From Chelydra serpentina (lineage: Eukaryota; Chordata; Testudines; Chelydridae), in the NCBI GenBank assembly GCA_037349315.1, contig JBAIAC010000023.1, forward strand, positions 39,977,501 through 40,041,500: a DNA stretch of 64,000 nucleotides, written 5' to 3'. Numbering within the stretch: position 1 is the first letter of the stretch; every line of letters begins with the position of its first letter. Of the stretch, positions 24,081 to 52,159 are shown one piece after another. The notes beneath the pieces were generated by a model. It saw nothing but the letters and a program-made list of their open reading frames with translations, made no database searches and had not been told where the DNA came from. The position numbers and the translations under genes are program-made.

Positions 24081-24312
24081 CACCAACCCCCACAACACAC
24101 CAACCCCCACAACACACCCACCCCATCCATCCATGTCTGGCACCCTGCCCTTTTACCACTCATACAGCTCATCCCATCTAAAGACTGGCACCCAGCACCT
24201 CCACCTTCCCACATACATCTCCCCCGGCATGACGCTCTGTATGCACTTCTTCTGTTGGTGGAAGAGCCACGCTTTTGAGCTTCACCGAGCTCTTCTTCAG
24301 GTCTGGGAAATG

Positions 24313-24535
24313 TAGGGTGACCAGATTAAAGGACCCAAAAATCAGGACACATGGGGGAAGCAAAAAAAAAAACCGGCCGGACTCCTCCAAGCAGAAGGAC
24401 TCCTCCAAGCAAAAAAAACGGCAGAAGCCCCGATATCGGAACAAATGGGGTCCCGACCATACATCAGTCGGGACGTGGGACAAAGGACGGAAAATCGGGA
24501 CAGTCCCGATTTTATCAGGATGTCTGGTCACCCTA
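24313..24535. mobile_element. Non-autonomous hAT-like element, TAGGGTGACCAGA family
   Basis: The ends TAGGGTGACCAGA and TCTGGTCACCCTA are perfect 13-bp inverted repeats. The flanks GGGAAATG and GGGATAGG agree at 6 of 8 positions. The same family recurs at 56489-59023, where it is interrupted. Internal TCCCGATTTT-type motifs are present on both strands. Confidence 0.8.
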
Positions 24536-25439
24536 GGGATAGGTAATCAGAGCATCACAGCTAAATACAAGGTGGAACAAATAATTACATGTATTAGATC
24601 AGGGGCTGCCAAACGTTGTCGTGGACACTTCTCTCCTCTCACAATCATGCTAAGCTACCCCCGTCCCAGTCCTGGTCACCTCCTGTCCCATTCATGATCC
24701 TATAATGCCATGATGGTATTTACAATTGCTCACATGGAAAAGTAACAGGAAACTACTTATGTTGCTTTAACTTCTAAGGGGATTCAGCATGTGGAAGTGA
24801 GGAACAAGGACCCCCCTGGCCCACCACTGATCCACAGCCTTCTGTCTGAGAACCATTGATCACACAGACATGCTGCAACAAGGAGGGAGAGAACAGCCAT
24901 GATGGGTAACCGACCGGTGAGGCCTGACCTGTTTGCATCCATAATATTGGGCAGTGACTCACTTCATGCACATGCCTTAGCAAACGTGGTGGCTTGGAAA
25001 ATAGGCTTTGGGACAGCATAAAGCGGGGCGTGGCACAGAGCAAGAGAGGGGATGGAAAAGAAGAACAGGTCAAAGATGCAGCCAGATTCTAGACCTAAGA
25101 AGGTGGCCAGAGCCTCTCACACACCTTCCGAAGACACTATTATCAGCCCCATTTAACAGAGGAGGGAACACAGCAGCGAAGACGTTCCTCATAGTCACCT
25201 GTGAATAGAACCTAAGAGTCCTGACTCCCAATCTTCTGTTCTACACACATCACCTCACAGAGCCGCTCAACTCATGTCCAAACTTTTCTCATTTGGGAGG
25301 GACAGGCGGGGGGAGACCTACATTGGCAAATTGCTGAGCTTCAGTTCATTTGCAAATTTGCCACCATCAGCTCAGGCTTAAACAAAGACTATGAATGGCT
25401 AGCCAACTACAAAAGCAGCTTCTCCTCCCTCGGTGTTCA

Positions 25440-25675
25440 CACCTCAACTGCTAGAAGAGGGCCCCATCCTCCCTGACTGAACTAACTTCATTGTCCCTAG
25501 CCTGATTCTTGCCTGCATATTTATACCTGCCTCTGGAAATTTCCACTTCATGCAGCTGAAGAAGTGGGTAGCCACCCACGAAAGCTGATGTTCCAATACG
25601 TCTGTTAGTCTATAAGGTGCCACAGGACCCTTTGCTGCTTTTACAGATCCAGACTAACATGGCTACCCCTCTGAT
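25440..25675 (-). repeat. Turtle-type SINE-like interspersed repeat
   Basis: The reverse strand reads AGAGGGGTAGCCATGTTAGT, then CTGTGGCACCTTATAGACTA, then GCTTTCGTGGGTGGCTACCC. This family is familiar as an abundant repeat of turtle genomes. The left boundary is approximate. Confidence 0.65.
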
Positions 25676-26350
25676 AATTGGCAATTGGTCAATGCCTAAT
25701 CTGCCTAAAATAAAGCAGATGGCAGCCACCATGCCTCTGTAACATGGAGGGGTAGACCCAGAAACTACCAGTCCCAGCATGCAACGCAGAATCAATTTGT
25801 CCCAGCATACAAAAGCCCCCTTCAGGTCACATTGAAATATTGCATTCTAAAATCTGGAGTCTTTGAGAATGTGGGCAAACTCCATAGGTTTGTTTGGCCT
25901 GGGATTATTACTGTAGTGCTAAAACCACCAGTCAGGCGCCAGGGCTCTGCTGTGCTCGGAGCTGTACAAATACAGAACAAAAAGCTGCCTGGAGGAGTTT
26001 ACAATCCGTATGTGCCCATCTTGGAACAGCGGTGCTTGGAGGGTCTTTGAGTCAGGAGTCCCCACTGGTAGACGGACGGTGATTTGTGAATTGAAACCAA
26101 TCCAGTCCAGAATAATCTCCCCTGTTCCCCCTTATGTGAACAGGCCTTCCTGGTGTACCTTGGTGGGGGAGGGGTTACAGCTCCCAGTTGATTTGGCCAA
26201 CTCTACCAGTCTCTTAGCTGTATAGCAACCGATGGCTGCTTTGCAGAACAGAGCAAAGACCCAAACCCCCAGCCCCAGGGAGCTCACAATCTGATTAGAG
26301 CAAAGGGGGGCGGAGGGAAAAGGTTCTGACAAACTCTGGAATTGTTAAGT

Positions 26351-26537
26351 ATCAGAGGGGTAGCCGTGTTAGTCTGGATCTGTAGAGGCGACAAAGAGTT
26401 CTGTGGCACCTTATAGACTAACAGACGTATTGGAGCATAAGCTTTGCATCTGAAGAAGTGGGTATTCACCCACGAAAGCTTATACTCCAATACGTTTGTT
26501 AGTCTATAAAGTGCCACAGAACTCTTTGTCGCTTCTG
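26351..26537. repeat. Fold-back copy of the same SINE-like repeat
   Basis: The left arm runs from TATCAGAGGGGTAGCCGTGT through GACAAAGAGTTCTGTGGCAC to GGAGCATAAGCTTTGC. The right arm is its near-perfect inverse, from GAAAGCTTATACTCC to GTGCCACAGAACTCTTTGTC. The arms are roughly 65 bp with a loop of about 35 bp holding GAAGAAGTGGGTATTCACCC. The sequence can form a long hairpin. Confidence 0.75.
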
Positions 26538-28034
26538 GAATTGTTTGTTCCGTGGCTTTGGGGTGCACCCAGCATTCCTGCCATCAGCTGGATTTTCACA
26601 TTTCTTTAACAGCCAGATTAGCTGGTTTGGGGAACAAAGGCGCAGAGAGAGGGGAGACGTACAGGAGCCGAGGAGCTGGGGTAGGAGGCACGGTGAGGAC
26701 AGGGCTGAGATGAGAATGACTTGCCAGAGTTAAATTAAGCAGTGATTCCACAGGCGGAGCAGTGGCTGAGTTCAACAAGTCGCCATGCCCAGGACAGCTG
26801 GCACCGAGAGCAAGGAGATTGGCTGGCTGCACTTATCCGTATGACTGAGCAAAACTGCACCAAAGCAGCCAATCCCATGGCACAAGCTGGGTGACTTAGC
26901 AAATGCCAACCGGGGTCTAGGAGCAGGGAACTGAGCCCCGGGCAGGGGTGAAGCAGAGAGACCGGGGGTGCCCTGAGCTTGATTGGAAGCTGCTGCTCCT
27001 AGAGCAAGTGATAAACACGTACCTTGGCACAGCTCTTGCTGTGTTGGTAGCTGCCCAGCCGGTGGGAGAGAGGGTGAAGCAATCAGCACATGGTCTGGCA
27101 CACACATAGCTAGTGAAGGGAGCTGAGCAGTCCAGAGAGGGCGGTAGATTTCCAAGTTTGTAGAAGGGGCTAAGGTGAGAACGCTTTACAAGGATCAGCC
27201 CATTAGCAAGGCAGCTGGGCCTGGGACCAGAGGGGAGTCCTGCAGAGGACGGAAGTAGGGAACAGGACTATAGTGATACCAACCAGGGAATGCCAGAGGT
27301 AGGCTACCAGACTTAGTGGCGGTGTCTGATGTGGGTGGGAGGGCAGGCAAGGGTTCGGGAGTAACCTTAGGACCATGCTGCTCTTGAGCAGAACCTGCCC
27401 CGGTAAAAGGGAAACGCAGCCAGAGCTCGGGGTGGGGCGAGTTGATCCGGCCTGGCTCACCCTGCAGTGCCCTGTTCCAAGGCTAGTACCATGCTAGGGG
27501 GACGCCCGGCCATCGGCTCAGCCCAAGTCACAGTGGCAAGTTGCGGGCAGCCCACTTCACTCCGCAGAGTCCTGGCACAGCACCATGCCAGGAGAACTTC
27601 CTGGAGGTGGCACTCGCCAGCCAGAGAACAGCCTTTGGCTGAACTCACACGCCGCCCAGGCAAGGAGCAGCTAGGGCCCTGCCGATGCCAGCTGAGCTTC
27701 ACCCTCGCCCAGGCTCGCTGTGAAAATAAGGGGCATTCTTCCGCTCTCACAGCTGGGGGCAGTGAGGCTGGGTATGGAGGTGGATGACGGAGCCAAGGCC
27801 ACAGCAGCTGCACGGCAGAGCTGGGACTGCGCCCAGCAGAGACTGGGCCGGATTCTAGGGCACGGAGCAGAGCCTCCATTGGCTACCCCACCATGACTGA
27901 GTAGGGGTGATGCTGCTGCCTGCCCAGGTAACAGGACTGTGGGGGGGGGGGGGGGGGGGGCGGGCACTGTCCTAGGCTGGAAGGGGCAGCAAGGTGACTG
28001 GGGTGTGAGCGCAGGGGCTTTGACTGCTTCCCCC

Positions 28035-28830
28035 TGAGAATGTAACAGAAGAACAGCCATTCTGGGTCAGACCAAAGGTCATCTAACCCAGGATCCTGTC
28101 TTCCGACAATGGCCAATGCCAGGTGCCCCTCGGGGAATGACCAGACCAGGTAATCATCAAGTGATCCATCCCCCGTTGCCCATTCCCAGCTTCTGGTGAA
28201 CAGAGGCTAGGGACGCCATTGATGGACCTATCCTCCATGAATTTATCTAGTTATTTTTTGAACCCCGTTATAGTCTTGGCCTTCACAATATGCTCTGGCA
28301 AAGAGTTCCACAGACTGGCTGCGTTGTGTGAAAAAATACTTGTGTTTTAAACCTACTACCTATTAATTCCATTTGGTGACCCCTAGTTCTTGTGTTATGA
28401 GAAGAAACAACATTTCCTTATCTACTTTATCTGCACCAGTCATGATTTTATAGACAATCAGATCTCCCCTTAGCCATCTCTTTTCCAAGCTGAAAAGTCT
28501 CAGCCTTATTAATCTCTCCTCATACGGCAGCTGTTCCATACCCCTCATCACTTTCGTTGCCCTTTTCCAATTCCAATATATATTTTTTGAGATGGGGTGA
28601 TCACATCTGCACGCAGTATTTAAGGTATGGGCGTACCATGGATTTATATAGCAGCAATATGATATTTTCTGTCTTGTCTATCCCTTTCTTAATTATTCCC
28701 AGCATTCTGTTGGCTTTTTTGATAACGCTGCAAACAAGATCTTTCTTGAGTGGTACCAGCTAATTTAGATCCCATCATTGTATATGTAGTATTGGGATTA
28801 TGGTTTCCAATGTGCATTACTTTGCATTTA
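28035..28830 (-). mobile_element. CR1 LINE, 3' portion (truncated)
   Basis: The minus strand carries decayed CR1 ORF2 C-terminal sequence: KCKVMHIGNHN at the right, then EQLPYEERLIRLRLFSLEKR and LRGDLIVYKIM. It is followed by the typical 3' region, seen on the plus strand as CCATTCTGGGTCAGACCAAA. Frames are broken. It is one of the marks of a sauropsid genome. Confidence 0.85.
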
Positions 28831-29940
28831 TCAAAGGAGCCGAGCGCCTTTCCCTCCCCAGCTTTCGGAAGGTCCCAGGCATGAGCTGAGTGGCAGGAGG
28901 AGCATGGCTGCACCCCTGGAAATAGGGTAGTGGAGGCAGTTTGAAGAGAGCCTCGACTTCCAATGCAGCTGAGGGAAGCCGACCAGGGAGCCCCTCCATC
29001 TCCACTCGCTGTTCCTGCGTGGGGGAAGTGCTGTGAGCCCAGCCAGGGAAAAGCATTTCCCAGACACCCCCTTGCACCTCCCTCTGCCCCGGGGCTCCCG
29101 CCAGTGGCAGACCCGCCCCCATTTCTGCCACTCTCATTCATCTCAGGCCATCTTTAGCTTGAGATGCTTTTCGGGGTGCCTCGGACTGGAATCAGCCGAG
29201 AGCGCAGCCCCGCTGTGTGCTCCAAAGGGAAGGTGGAGGGAAAAGCACAAACTGGCCCTAGGCAGCCCGCCCCCCCACCCCGCGCTATCAGCTCCATGGG
29301 GCCAGGGGCACCCACTGCCCATGCCATTCCTGCCCATCCTGCAGGGCGAGGAAGTGGTGGGGGAGAAAGCCAAGGGGGGTCATAGCCTGCCCCTGAGACC
29401 AGCAGTGCCTGGGACGTGCATATCTGAGAGGTCCAGAAGGGGATAAATGAGGAAACCTCCCGCCGTCCTTCCCAGTGTCAGCACCCTGCTCTCATCTACC
29501 CACCCCATCACAGCTCAGTGACTGTGGGGTGGGGGGTCTGTGTTCAGAGTCCTGAGTGCGTATCATGGCCTAGAATTAACAAGGGGCCCTGGCACTCTCC
29601 TCCGTCCGAGTTGGACACCCCTGCACAGAGCAAGGCAGAAAGGTGCCAGGTCTCCAAGCAATGGAGAATCCCCCCACCCATCAGTGAGCTGGTCCAGGGG
29701 TTAATCCCCCTCTCGCCCCTCTTTGAGTTTGTCTAGCTGGGAAAGGCGGGGGAGCCACTGGGCCTTGAGCCAACACATCCGCTGCTCACTGCCCCTTACA
29801 CGGGACATAGCTAGAGACAGATATTACAGGTCCCTGGAAGGCACCAGCCATTACTCAGCCACCTGCCCATAGTCCAGGACATGGGACCAGCCTCCAGCCC
29901 CCACAGGAAAGAATGAGCAGCCCCCAGTGTCGCTCTCAAG

Positions 29941-29946
29941 TTTATT
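29941..29946 (-). terminator. PSMD2: PSMD2 polyadenylation signal AATAAA
   Basis: TTTATT on the plus strand is AATAAA on the minus strand, 134 bases beyond the PSMD2 stop codon. It is the only such hexamer seen in the short, GC-rich 3' UTR, so cleavage is expected about 10-30 bases to its left. Confidence 0.8.
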
Positions 29947-30079
29947 ATTTAAATCAGCAATTCCAGTAACAAAACCACTAAGTGGGGCGCTGGGCCCCTC
30001 TCCCCAGTGTGATGCCCAGCGCCTGCCCCCTCCAGGCACTGCCCAGTGCCGTCTCCCCCCGATCCCCTCCCGTGTCAGC

Positions 30080-45960
<15,881 letters not shown>

Positions 45961-46140
45961 CGCGATGCTCCGCACCGAACTGCGCAGGCACCGGGGTCAC
46001 TCGCGGGGCGGGGCAGAAAGGGACCAATCGCGGGGAGACTATCCATACCACGTGCCCTCGCGCTGCAGAGGGGCGGGGGCTACCGATGGTGGGCGGGGCT
46101 ATATTCTGGGAGGCGGGGCCAGTGGGGAAGGCGGGGTTTG
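45961..46140 (-). promoter_or_regulatory. PSMD2: PSMD2 promoter region
   Basis: The region upstream of the start codon holds a GC box (GGGGCGGGGC, 46005-46014), a CCAAT box (46024-46028 on the plus strand), a CACGTG E-box (46049-46054) and four more GGGCGGG/GGCGGGG-type boxes up to about 46132. There is no TATA box. This is the arrangement of a CpG-island housekeeping promoter; the transcription start is not fixed. Confidence 0.65.
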
Positions 46141-46474
46141 ACGGGGCCGAATGTTAGGGGGACCCGGGCCTGACTCGCCGCATGTGGCGGTGGCAGCACG
46201 TGGGGCCCGCCCTGCCCGGCAGCGGGCTCCTGGCTGAGCATGGACACCCCGGCCACAGGGCAGCGAGTCCTCCTGCCCGGCCATGGAGCGGGCCCGGGGC
46301 CTGGAAAAGGGCCGGACCCCGCCTTTCCCTTGGCTGAGGGGAGCTGGAGGGTGGGAGCGACTGGGCCTTCTGCGCCCCTGGGGCTCTTACCCTGTTGGCC
46401 CGCCTGGGAATTGTTGGAAAAGTACCAAGAGCCCTGGGGCAGGAGCACCCAACTGACTGCACTAGCTCCACCCA

Positions 46475-47205
46475 TCCGTCTGTCCGACCTACTGCAACCG
46501 CTCCGCCCGTCCGTCTGTCCGACCACCCATACATCCTCCTGCCCAACCCACCGCAACCGCTCCGCCCGTCCGTCTGTCCAACCATCTCCATCCACCTGCC
46601 CAACCCACTGCAACCGCTCCGCCCGTCCGTCTGTCCGACCTACTGCAACCGCTCCGCCCGTCCGTCTGTCCGACCACCAGTACATCCTCCTGCCCAACCC
46701 ACCGCAACCGCTCCACCCGTCCGTCTGTCCAACCATCTCCATCCACCTGCCCAACCCACTGCAACCACTCCGCCCGTCCGTCTGTCCGACCTACTGCAAC
46801 CGCTCCGCCCGTCCGTCTGTCCAACCATCTCCATCCACCTGCCCAACCCACTGCAACCGCTCCGCCCGTCCGTCTGTCCGACCACCCGTACATCCTCCTG
46901 CCCAACCCACCGCAACCGCTCCACCCGTCCGTCTGTCCAACCATCTCCATCCACCTGCCCAACCCACCGCAACCGCTCCGCCCGTCTGTCCGACCACTCG
47001 TCCATCCTCCTGCCCAACCCACTGCAACTGCTCCGCCCGTCCGTCTGTCCAACCACCCATCCATCCTCCTGCCCAACCCACTGCAACCGCTCCACCTGTC
47101 CGTCTGTCCAACCATCTCCATCCACCTGCCCAACCCACCGCAACCGCTCCGCCCGTCCGTCTGTCTGCCCATCCGTCCATCCTCCTGCCCAACCCACCGC
47201 AACAG
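46475..47205. repeat. Minisatellite, left part (CCGTCCGTCTGTCC units)
   Basis: About 14 units of 35, 57 or 59 bp have the form CGCTCCGCCCGTCCGTCTGT followed by a variable part and CCTGCCCAACCCACTGCAAC. Two long unit types alternate (ATCTCCATCCACC and CCCATACATCCTCC) with a short one. It continues at 48662 beyond the inserted LTR. Its open frames are repeat artefacts. Confidence 0.9.
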
Positions 47206-48661
47206 TGTGATGTTCTGTACCTTGGGGGAACACCCAGCACCCCTATGTTCATCCTTGCAAAATGATTGTGTGGTATCCAATGCACCATTTGTCATGTTGG
47301 GTGTCTTTGGAAGGCTCATGATGCACTGAGCATTGTTGTTATAGTAATTGTTGTTACAGTAATGTTATAGGTTATAATTTAATGTATATAGTTATGAGGC
47401 TGAAAATGTATCCTCATGGCTGAAAATAAACCCAGGCAAAAACTCTCCAAGAGCAGAGAGGCAATTCGCACCTCATCAGGTTATGTATGGAACAAACCCA
47501 ACCCAGCCTAACAGGAACAAAGGACGCTGGCCTAGGCAGCCAGGGCTGGCTCCAGGCACCAGCGTACCAAGCATGTGCTTGGGGCGGCACCTTAGGGGGG
47601 GCGGCGCTCAGGGTTGTGCTTTTTAAAAAAAAAACTGTTGCGGCCAGCTGCAAGAGCAGGCCGGGGCTGGCCACCCTTCCCCCGGCGCTCTGGCTGCAAG
47701 AGCGGGGGCAGGGCCGGGCTGACCGCCCTCCCCATGGAGTTCCGGCAGGGAGAGGCGCTGGGGGCGGGAGGGAATTGTTGCGGCGCAACATTGGGGGGCA
47801 GGGTGTTTCAGTGGGGCGGCGCTTGGGGTGGTTTTTTTTTTTTTTTTTGCTTGGGGCGGCCAAATAGTTAGAGCCGGCCCTGTAGGCAGCAACAAAAGGA
47901 TCTGTTGGACTCTCAAGTGAGTCACCCCCCTTCCTTTGGTCAGTTTGGGACTGCGATGAGGTATTTATTGCCCACCTGACTCAGGGCGGGGAGGCAAAGC
48001 CAAGAGGAAAGAAAGAACAGATACTACGCTTGAAGGGAGAGACGTTTGCCAGGCTCTTCCTCTCTTCTACCTACATCTACAGACACCGCATCAAGCGGCT
48101 GAAGCTCTGATCAAAAGGGAGAGCCTGGCTGAAGAGCAACCAGCCGGCCTGTGGTGAGAAGCACCTAAGTTTGTAAGGGCACTGAAAGTGTTCAAATCAG
48201 CTTAGAATGCGTTTTGCTTTTGTTTCATTTGGCCCAATCCGACTTGTTATGCTTTGACTTATAATCACTTCAAATCTGTCTTTGTAGTTAATACATCTGT
48301 TTATTCTACCTGAAGCAGTGCGTTTGGTTTGAAGAGTGTCAGAGACTCCCATTGGGATAACAAGCCTGGTACGTATCAATGTCTTTGTTAAATTGATAAA
48401 CTCATATAAGCTTGCAGCGGCCAGCGGGCATAACTGGACACTGCAAGATGGAGGTTCCTAGGGTTGTGTCTGGGACCGGAGATATTGGCTAGTGTCATTC
48501 GGTGGCACAATCCAAGGAGCAGCTTACATGCCAGAGGCTGTGCGTGAACAGCCCAGGAGTGGGGGTTCTCACAGCAGAGCAGGGTAAGGCTGGCTCCCAG
48601 GATCAAGGATTGGCGTGACCTAGCAGATCACCGGTCCAGGTAACACCAGGGGAACGTCACA
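47206..48661 (+). mobile_element. Solo LTR inserted in the minisatellite
   Basis: The sequence begins TGTGATGTTC and ends GAACGTCACA, imperfect inverted ends of TG..CA type. It is flanked by a perfect 5-bp duplication, AACAG, at 47201-47205 and 48662-48666. After removing the nested hAT-like element and its duplication it is about 1.1 kb, close to the 1,125-bp LTR at 51035. The plus orientation is tentative: the internal AATAAA near 47425 reads on plus. Confidence 0.8.
47541..47882. mobile_element. Non-autonomous hAT-like element nested in the solo LTR
   Basis: The element is 342 bp with ends CAGGGCTGGCTCCA and TAGAGCCGGCCCTG. A perfect 8-bp duplication, TAGGCAGC, flanks it at 47533-47540 and 47883-47890. 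It is rich in GGGGCGGC motifs with an A run and a T run. No coding capacity. Confidence 0.9.
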
Positions 48662-49640
48662 AACAGCTCCGCCCGTCCGTCTGCCTGTCCAACCATCCAT
48701 CCATCCTCCTGTCCAACCCACCGCAACTGCTCCGCTCATCCATCCATCCTCCTGCACAACACACTGCAACAACTCCACCTGTCCGTCTGTCCAACCCTCC
48801 GTCCATCCTCCTGCCCAACACACTGCAACAGCTCCATCCGTCTGTCTGTCCAACCCTCCGTCCATCCTCCTGCCCAACACACTGCAACAACTCCACCTGT
48901 CCATCTGTCCAACCCTCCGTCCATCCTCCTGCCCAACACACTGCAACAACTCCATCCGTCTGTCTGTCCAACCCTCCGTCCATCCTCCTGCCCAACACAC
49001 TGCAACAACTCCACCAGTCCGTCTGTCCAACCCTCCGTCCATCCTCCTGCCCAACACACTGCAACAACTCCATCCGTCTGTCTGTCCAACCCTCTGTCCA
49101 TCCTCCTGCACAACACACTGCAACAACTCCACCTGTCCGTCTGTCCAACCCTCTGTCCATCCTCCTGCCCAACACACTGCAACTACTCCATCCGTCTGTC
49201 TGTCCAACCCTCTGTCCATCCTCCTGCCCAACACACTGCAACTACTCCACCAGTCCGTCTGTCCAACCCTCCGTCCATCCTCCTGCCCAACACACTGCAA
49301 CTACTCCACCAGTCCGTCTGTCCAACCCTCCGTCCATCCTCCTGCCCAACACACTGCAACTACTCCACCAGTCCGTCTGTCCAACCCTCCGTCCATCTTC
49401 CTGCCCAACACACTGCAGCAACTCCATCCGTCTGTCTGTCCAACCCTCCGTCCATCCTCCTGCCCAACACACTGCAACAGCTCCAGCCATCCAACCATTC
49501 ACTCATGTGTCCATCCAGCTCCAGTCCAGCAAACTGCAGTAGCTCCACCCATCCATATGTCCAACCATCCTTCCCTCTGTCCATCCATCCTCCTGCACAA
49601 TACACTACAGTAGCACCACCCATCCTCCTGTCTGTCCATC
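48662..49640. repeat. Minisatellite, right part (AACTCCACCTGTCCGTCTGT units)
   Basis: About 14 units of roughly 59-60 bp share CCAACCCTCCGTCCATCCTC and CTGCCCAACACACTGCAACA. They are more uniform than the left part, with decay after 49490. The shared GTCCGTCTGTCCAACC core shows that both parts were one array before the LTR inserted. Confidence 0.9.
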
Positions 49641-50479
49641 CACCTGTCTAGCAGTGACTAAAGAAATGGAGCGATCTGCCTTGGAAACAGTCAGCATCCC
49701 TATAAACTAGCTTAGTCCCGCACCCCCATCCTGCCAGTGTGATTTGTGCAGCAGCATTGGGTGGGACAGGGTGACCCCAGGTGCCTTTCCCAGGCCTGTC
49801 ACCAAAGGCCACCTGAAGGACTCACTTAACCCTAACCTGAATCTCCATCAGATCTGCAAGGGGGCGATACCCAGGCCATGGCAGGGAGGAGGGGGCATCA
49901 GGAGACAGAGACCTCAGAGTGTGGTATGGGAGGAGGCAGTGAATCCTGCTCTTTATGTGGCTGCAATGGGCAGCAGACCCCTTCGAGAAGCCTGCAGGAT
50001 GGTCCCTAGAGTGTTTAGGGGTGAATCCTCATTGCCAGGATACCCCACAGGCTGATCTCGGTGACCTTTGGGGCACCGCACAGGGCCATGTCTCTGCTCA
50101 GCCTTTCCCTGAAGGGGTGAGTCATACAGGCTAGGGCTTTTTGCGGGCTGCAGTTACTAGTCCTTAGATAGTGGGGTACTGGGTAACTCTAAGGGGGCTC
50201 GTTCACATCCCAGAGAGGCTCGTGATATAAAGCTACACGTCTATTAACTAATGTAACCAAGAGAACTAACCCCCTCTTTGTGCCCCAGTCACAAGGGTCT
50301 CCCGAAAAGCTGCCCCCTGCCCCCATGCACACGGCACCCTTCCACTGGCTTTCCATTCCCTGCAGCTCCACCAGATGGCACCCATCTAACTTCCTAGCCA
50401 AGAGGCCCCAATGCAGCCTCATCTCCCAGCCTCTGTCCCTACCTACATCAAAAGGGACGTTCAGAGACACCTCCACAGC
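49641..50479. other. Unassigned intergenic stretch
   Basis: No gene, exon or recognisable repeat is seen here. Open frames are short and without familiar domains. Confidence 0.4.
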
Positions 50480-51029
50480 AGAGGCACGCTGGCCCCGTGT
50501 GTGGACCTGTGCACAGTTACACTAATTGTGTGCTCATGCACACTCCCCACACGCAGCCACTCTTACACGGACACGCCCAGAACATCACACTGGTACGCAC
50601 GCTCACTCTTCCATGGGTACACTCACGTTTACTCTTTGCCCACGAACAATCACGCTCGTTCCTGACGTGCGTACGCTCAGTTTGCACATGCACACTCACT
50701 CTCACGTGGGGCCAGCTCTCTATTGCCTTGCAGCTGGTGCCGTCAGTTACATCAGCGCAAGATGGGTGCAAAATGCTCCTAACTCAGAATGGTGACACTT
50801 TCTGCCCATTGACTAGTATAAATCACCGCGCAAGGGGCGAGTCAGTGGAGAGCCTGGCACCTGGTTTTATACATGTCCCCGTACTCAGACCTTCTCATCC
50901 CCCTTACAGCTGTACACACACGCTCCTCAGACACGCACGTTCGCATTCCCCCTGGCCTTGTCGCTCACGCCGTGCGCACTCCCGGTCACGCCTTATCTTT
51001 GCACGCTCACACTCCTTGCTTGTGAACAA
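50480..51029. repeat. Degenerate CACACTC/CACGCTCA-rich tract, left part
   Basis: Irregular repeats such as CACACTCCCCACACGC, CGCACGCTCACTCTTCC and TGCACACTCACTCTCACG run with decay. The same sequence type resumes at 55325 on the far side of the LTR retrotransposon, so the tract is split by the insertion. Confidence 0.55.
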
Positions 51030-51034
51030 CCGCC

Positions 51035-52159
51035 TGTGACGGGTTGGGGCCACAGAGACCTGCTTGGTGCTGCCACCTGGTGTGCCAAGGCTACTTCTGC
51101 CCCTGCTTCCAGGCCTTTTCCAGCTTGGGACTCCCGAATCCTGTCTGTTTTGAGCCAGATTCCACTGATCTGCTGCAAACACAGACCCAGGTTCGAACCA
51201 AGTCCACTCACCACTGTAAGGCCCCTGGAAGCGCTCTTGCCTTTGACACCCAGCTGCTCAACTCCAAGGAGGCTCAAACCCTTAATAAATCCGTTTTACC
51301 CTGTATAAAGCTTATACAGGGTAAACTCATAAATCGTTCGCTTTCTATTGCAAAGATAGAAAGTATGCACACCTGTTTGCTCTCCCTTTGCACTAACTCG
51401 TACTCAAGGAAACTTAATAAGTAAAAAGTGATTTTAATAGGTACAAAAGATAGGATTTAAGTGATTTTAAGCAGTAACAGACAGAATAAAGTGAATTACC
51501 GAATAAAATGAAAAAAGAACACGCAGTTCTATGTCTAATCACCCTGTGTACGGATAAACCCCTCACTAGGTCCAGTAAACAGGCTATCTTCCTTCTAGCC
51601 TGGGCCCAGCAATCACTCACCCCCCTAATGTCTTTGTCCTTTGTTCAGTTCCCCTCAGGAATGTCCTTGGGGGGGTGGAGAGCTTCTTCCTTTAGCCAGC
51701 TGAAGACCAAATGGAAGGGTCTTGCAAGGGCTTTATAGCCTCTCTTCCTCTCCCTGTGTAGGATCCAGTTGCCCTGGAGTTTTGGGATCACATGGGCAAG
51801 TCACCTGCCCATGCGCCCTAACCAGTCTAACCAGTTGCATTCCAGACCTGGCCCCAATGTGGATTGGGGTCTGCAAAGTCTTTTGTCTGTCAAGTGCTCG
51901 CATTTAACAGGCATTCTTTGCTCCAAAGATGATCCCATGCACTTACAAAGGCTATGTACAAAACCAGCAAATATAAAACCCATCTTCATAACTCCAACTA
52001 CAACAATGATACATGCATACAAACAGGAGGAGTAAATTCAGTAGGTCATAACTTTCACAGAGATATGTTACATGGCACATGTAGCATAAAACATATTTTA
52101 GTTACACATATATAGTTATAAGCATCTCCCCATAAAGTTTTATGGGGAACACCGTCACA
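51035..52159 (-). repeat. 3' LTR of the gag-protease retrotransposon
   Basis: The LTR is 1,125 bp. In minus sense it starts TGTGACGGTGTTCCCC and ends CAACCCGTCACA. A TATAAA-like motif (GGCTATAAAGCC, near 51734) may mark the promoter. Its first 320 bp match the 5' copy at 55000-55319. Confidence 0.85.

Larger units (their letters stand above)
24536..29940. other. Intergenic region between PSMD2 and EIF4G1
   Basis: No gene is recognised. It holds two SINE-like copies (25440-25675 and 26351-26537), an ACTACC..CCCAGCATGC motif near 25760, a MIR-like stretch near 25110-25260, a 20-G run at 27941-27960 and a CR1 3' end at about 28035-28830. The rest is unassigned. Confidence 0.6.

Noticed and set aside
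45961..45975. Upstream start for PSMD2 at 45975
   Set aside because: The codon is GTG, not ATG, and the ATG at 45960 aligns with the human N-terminus.
46240..47319. Frames of 270-340 codons over the CCGTCCGTCTGTCC array, both strands
   Set aside because: Pure minisatellite translation (RPSVCPT or GWAGGW repeats), with no start context or domain.
48620..49502. Minus-strand frames with CSVLGRRMDGGLDR repeats
   Set aside because: Translation of the right half of the same minisatellite.
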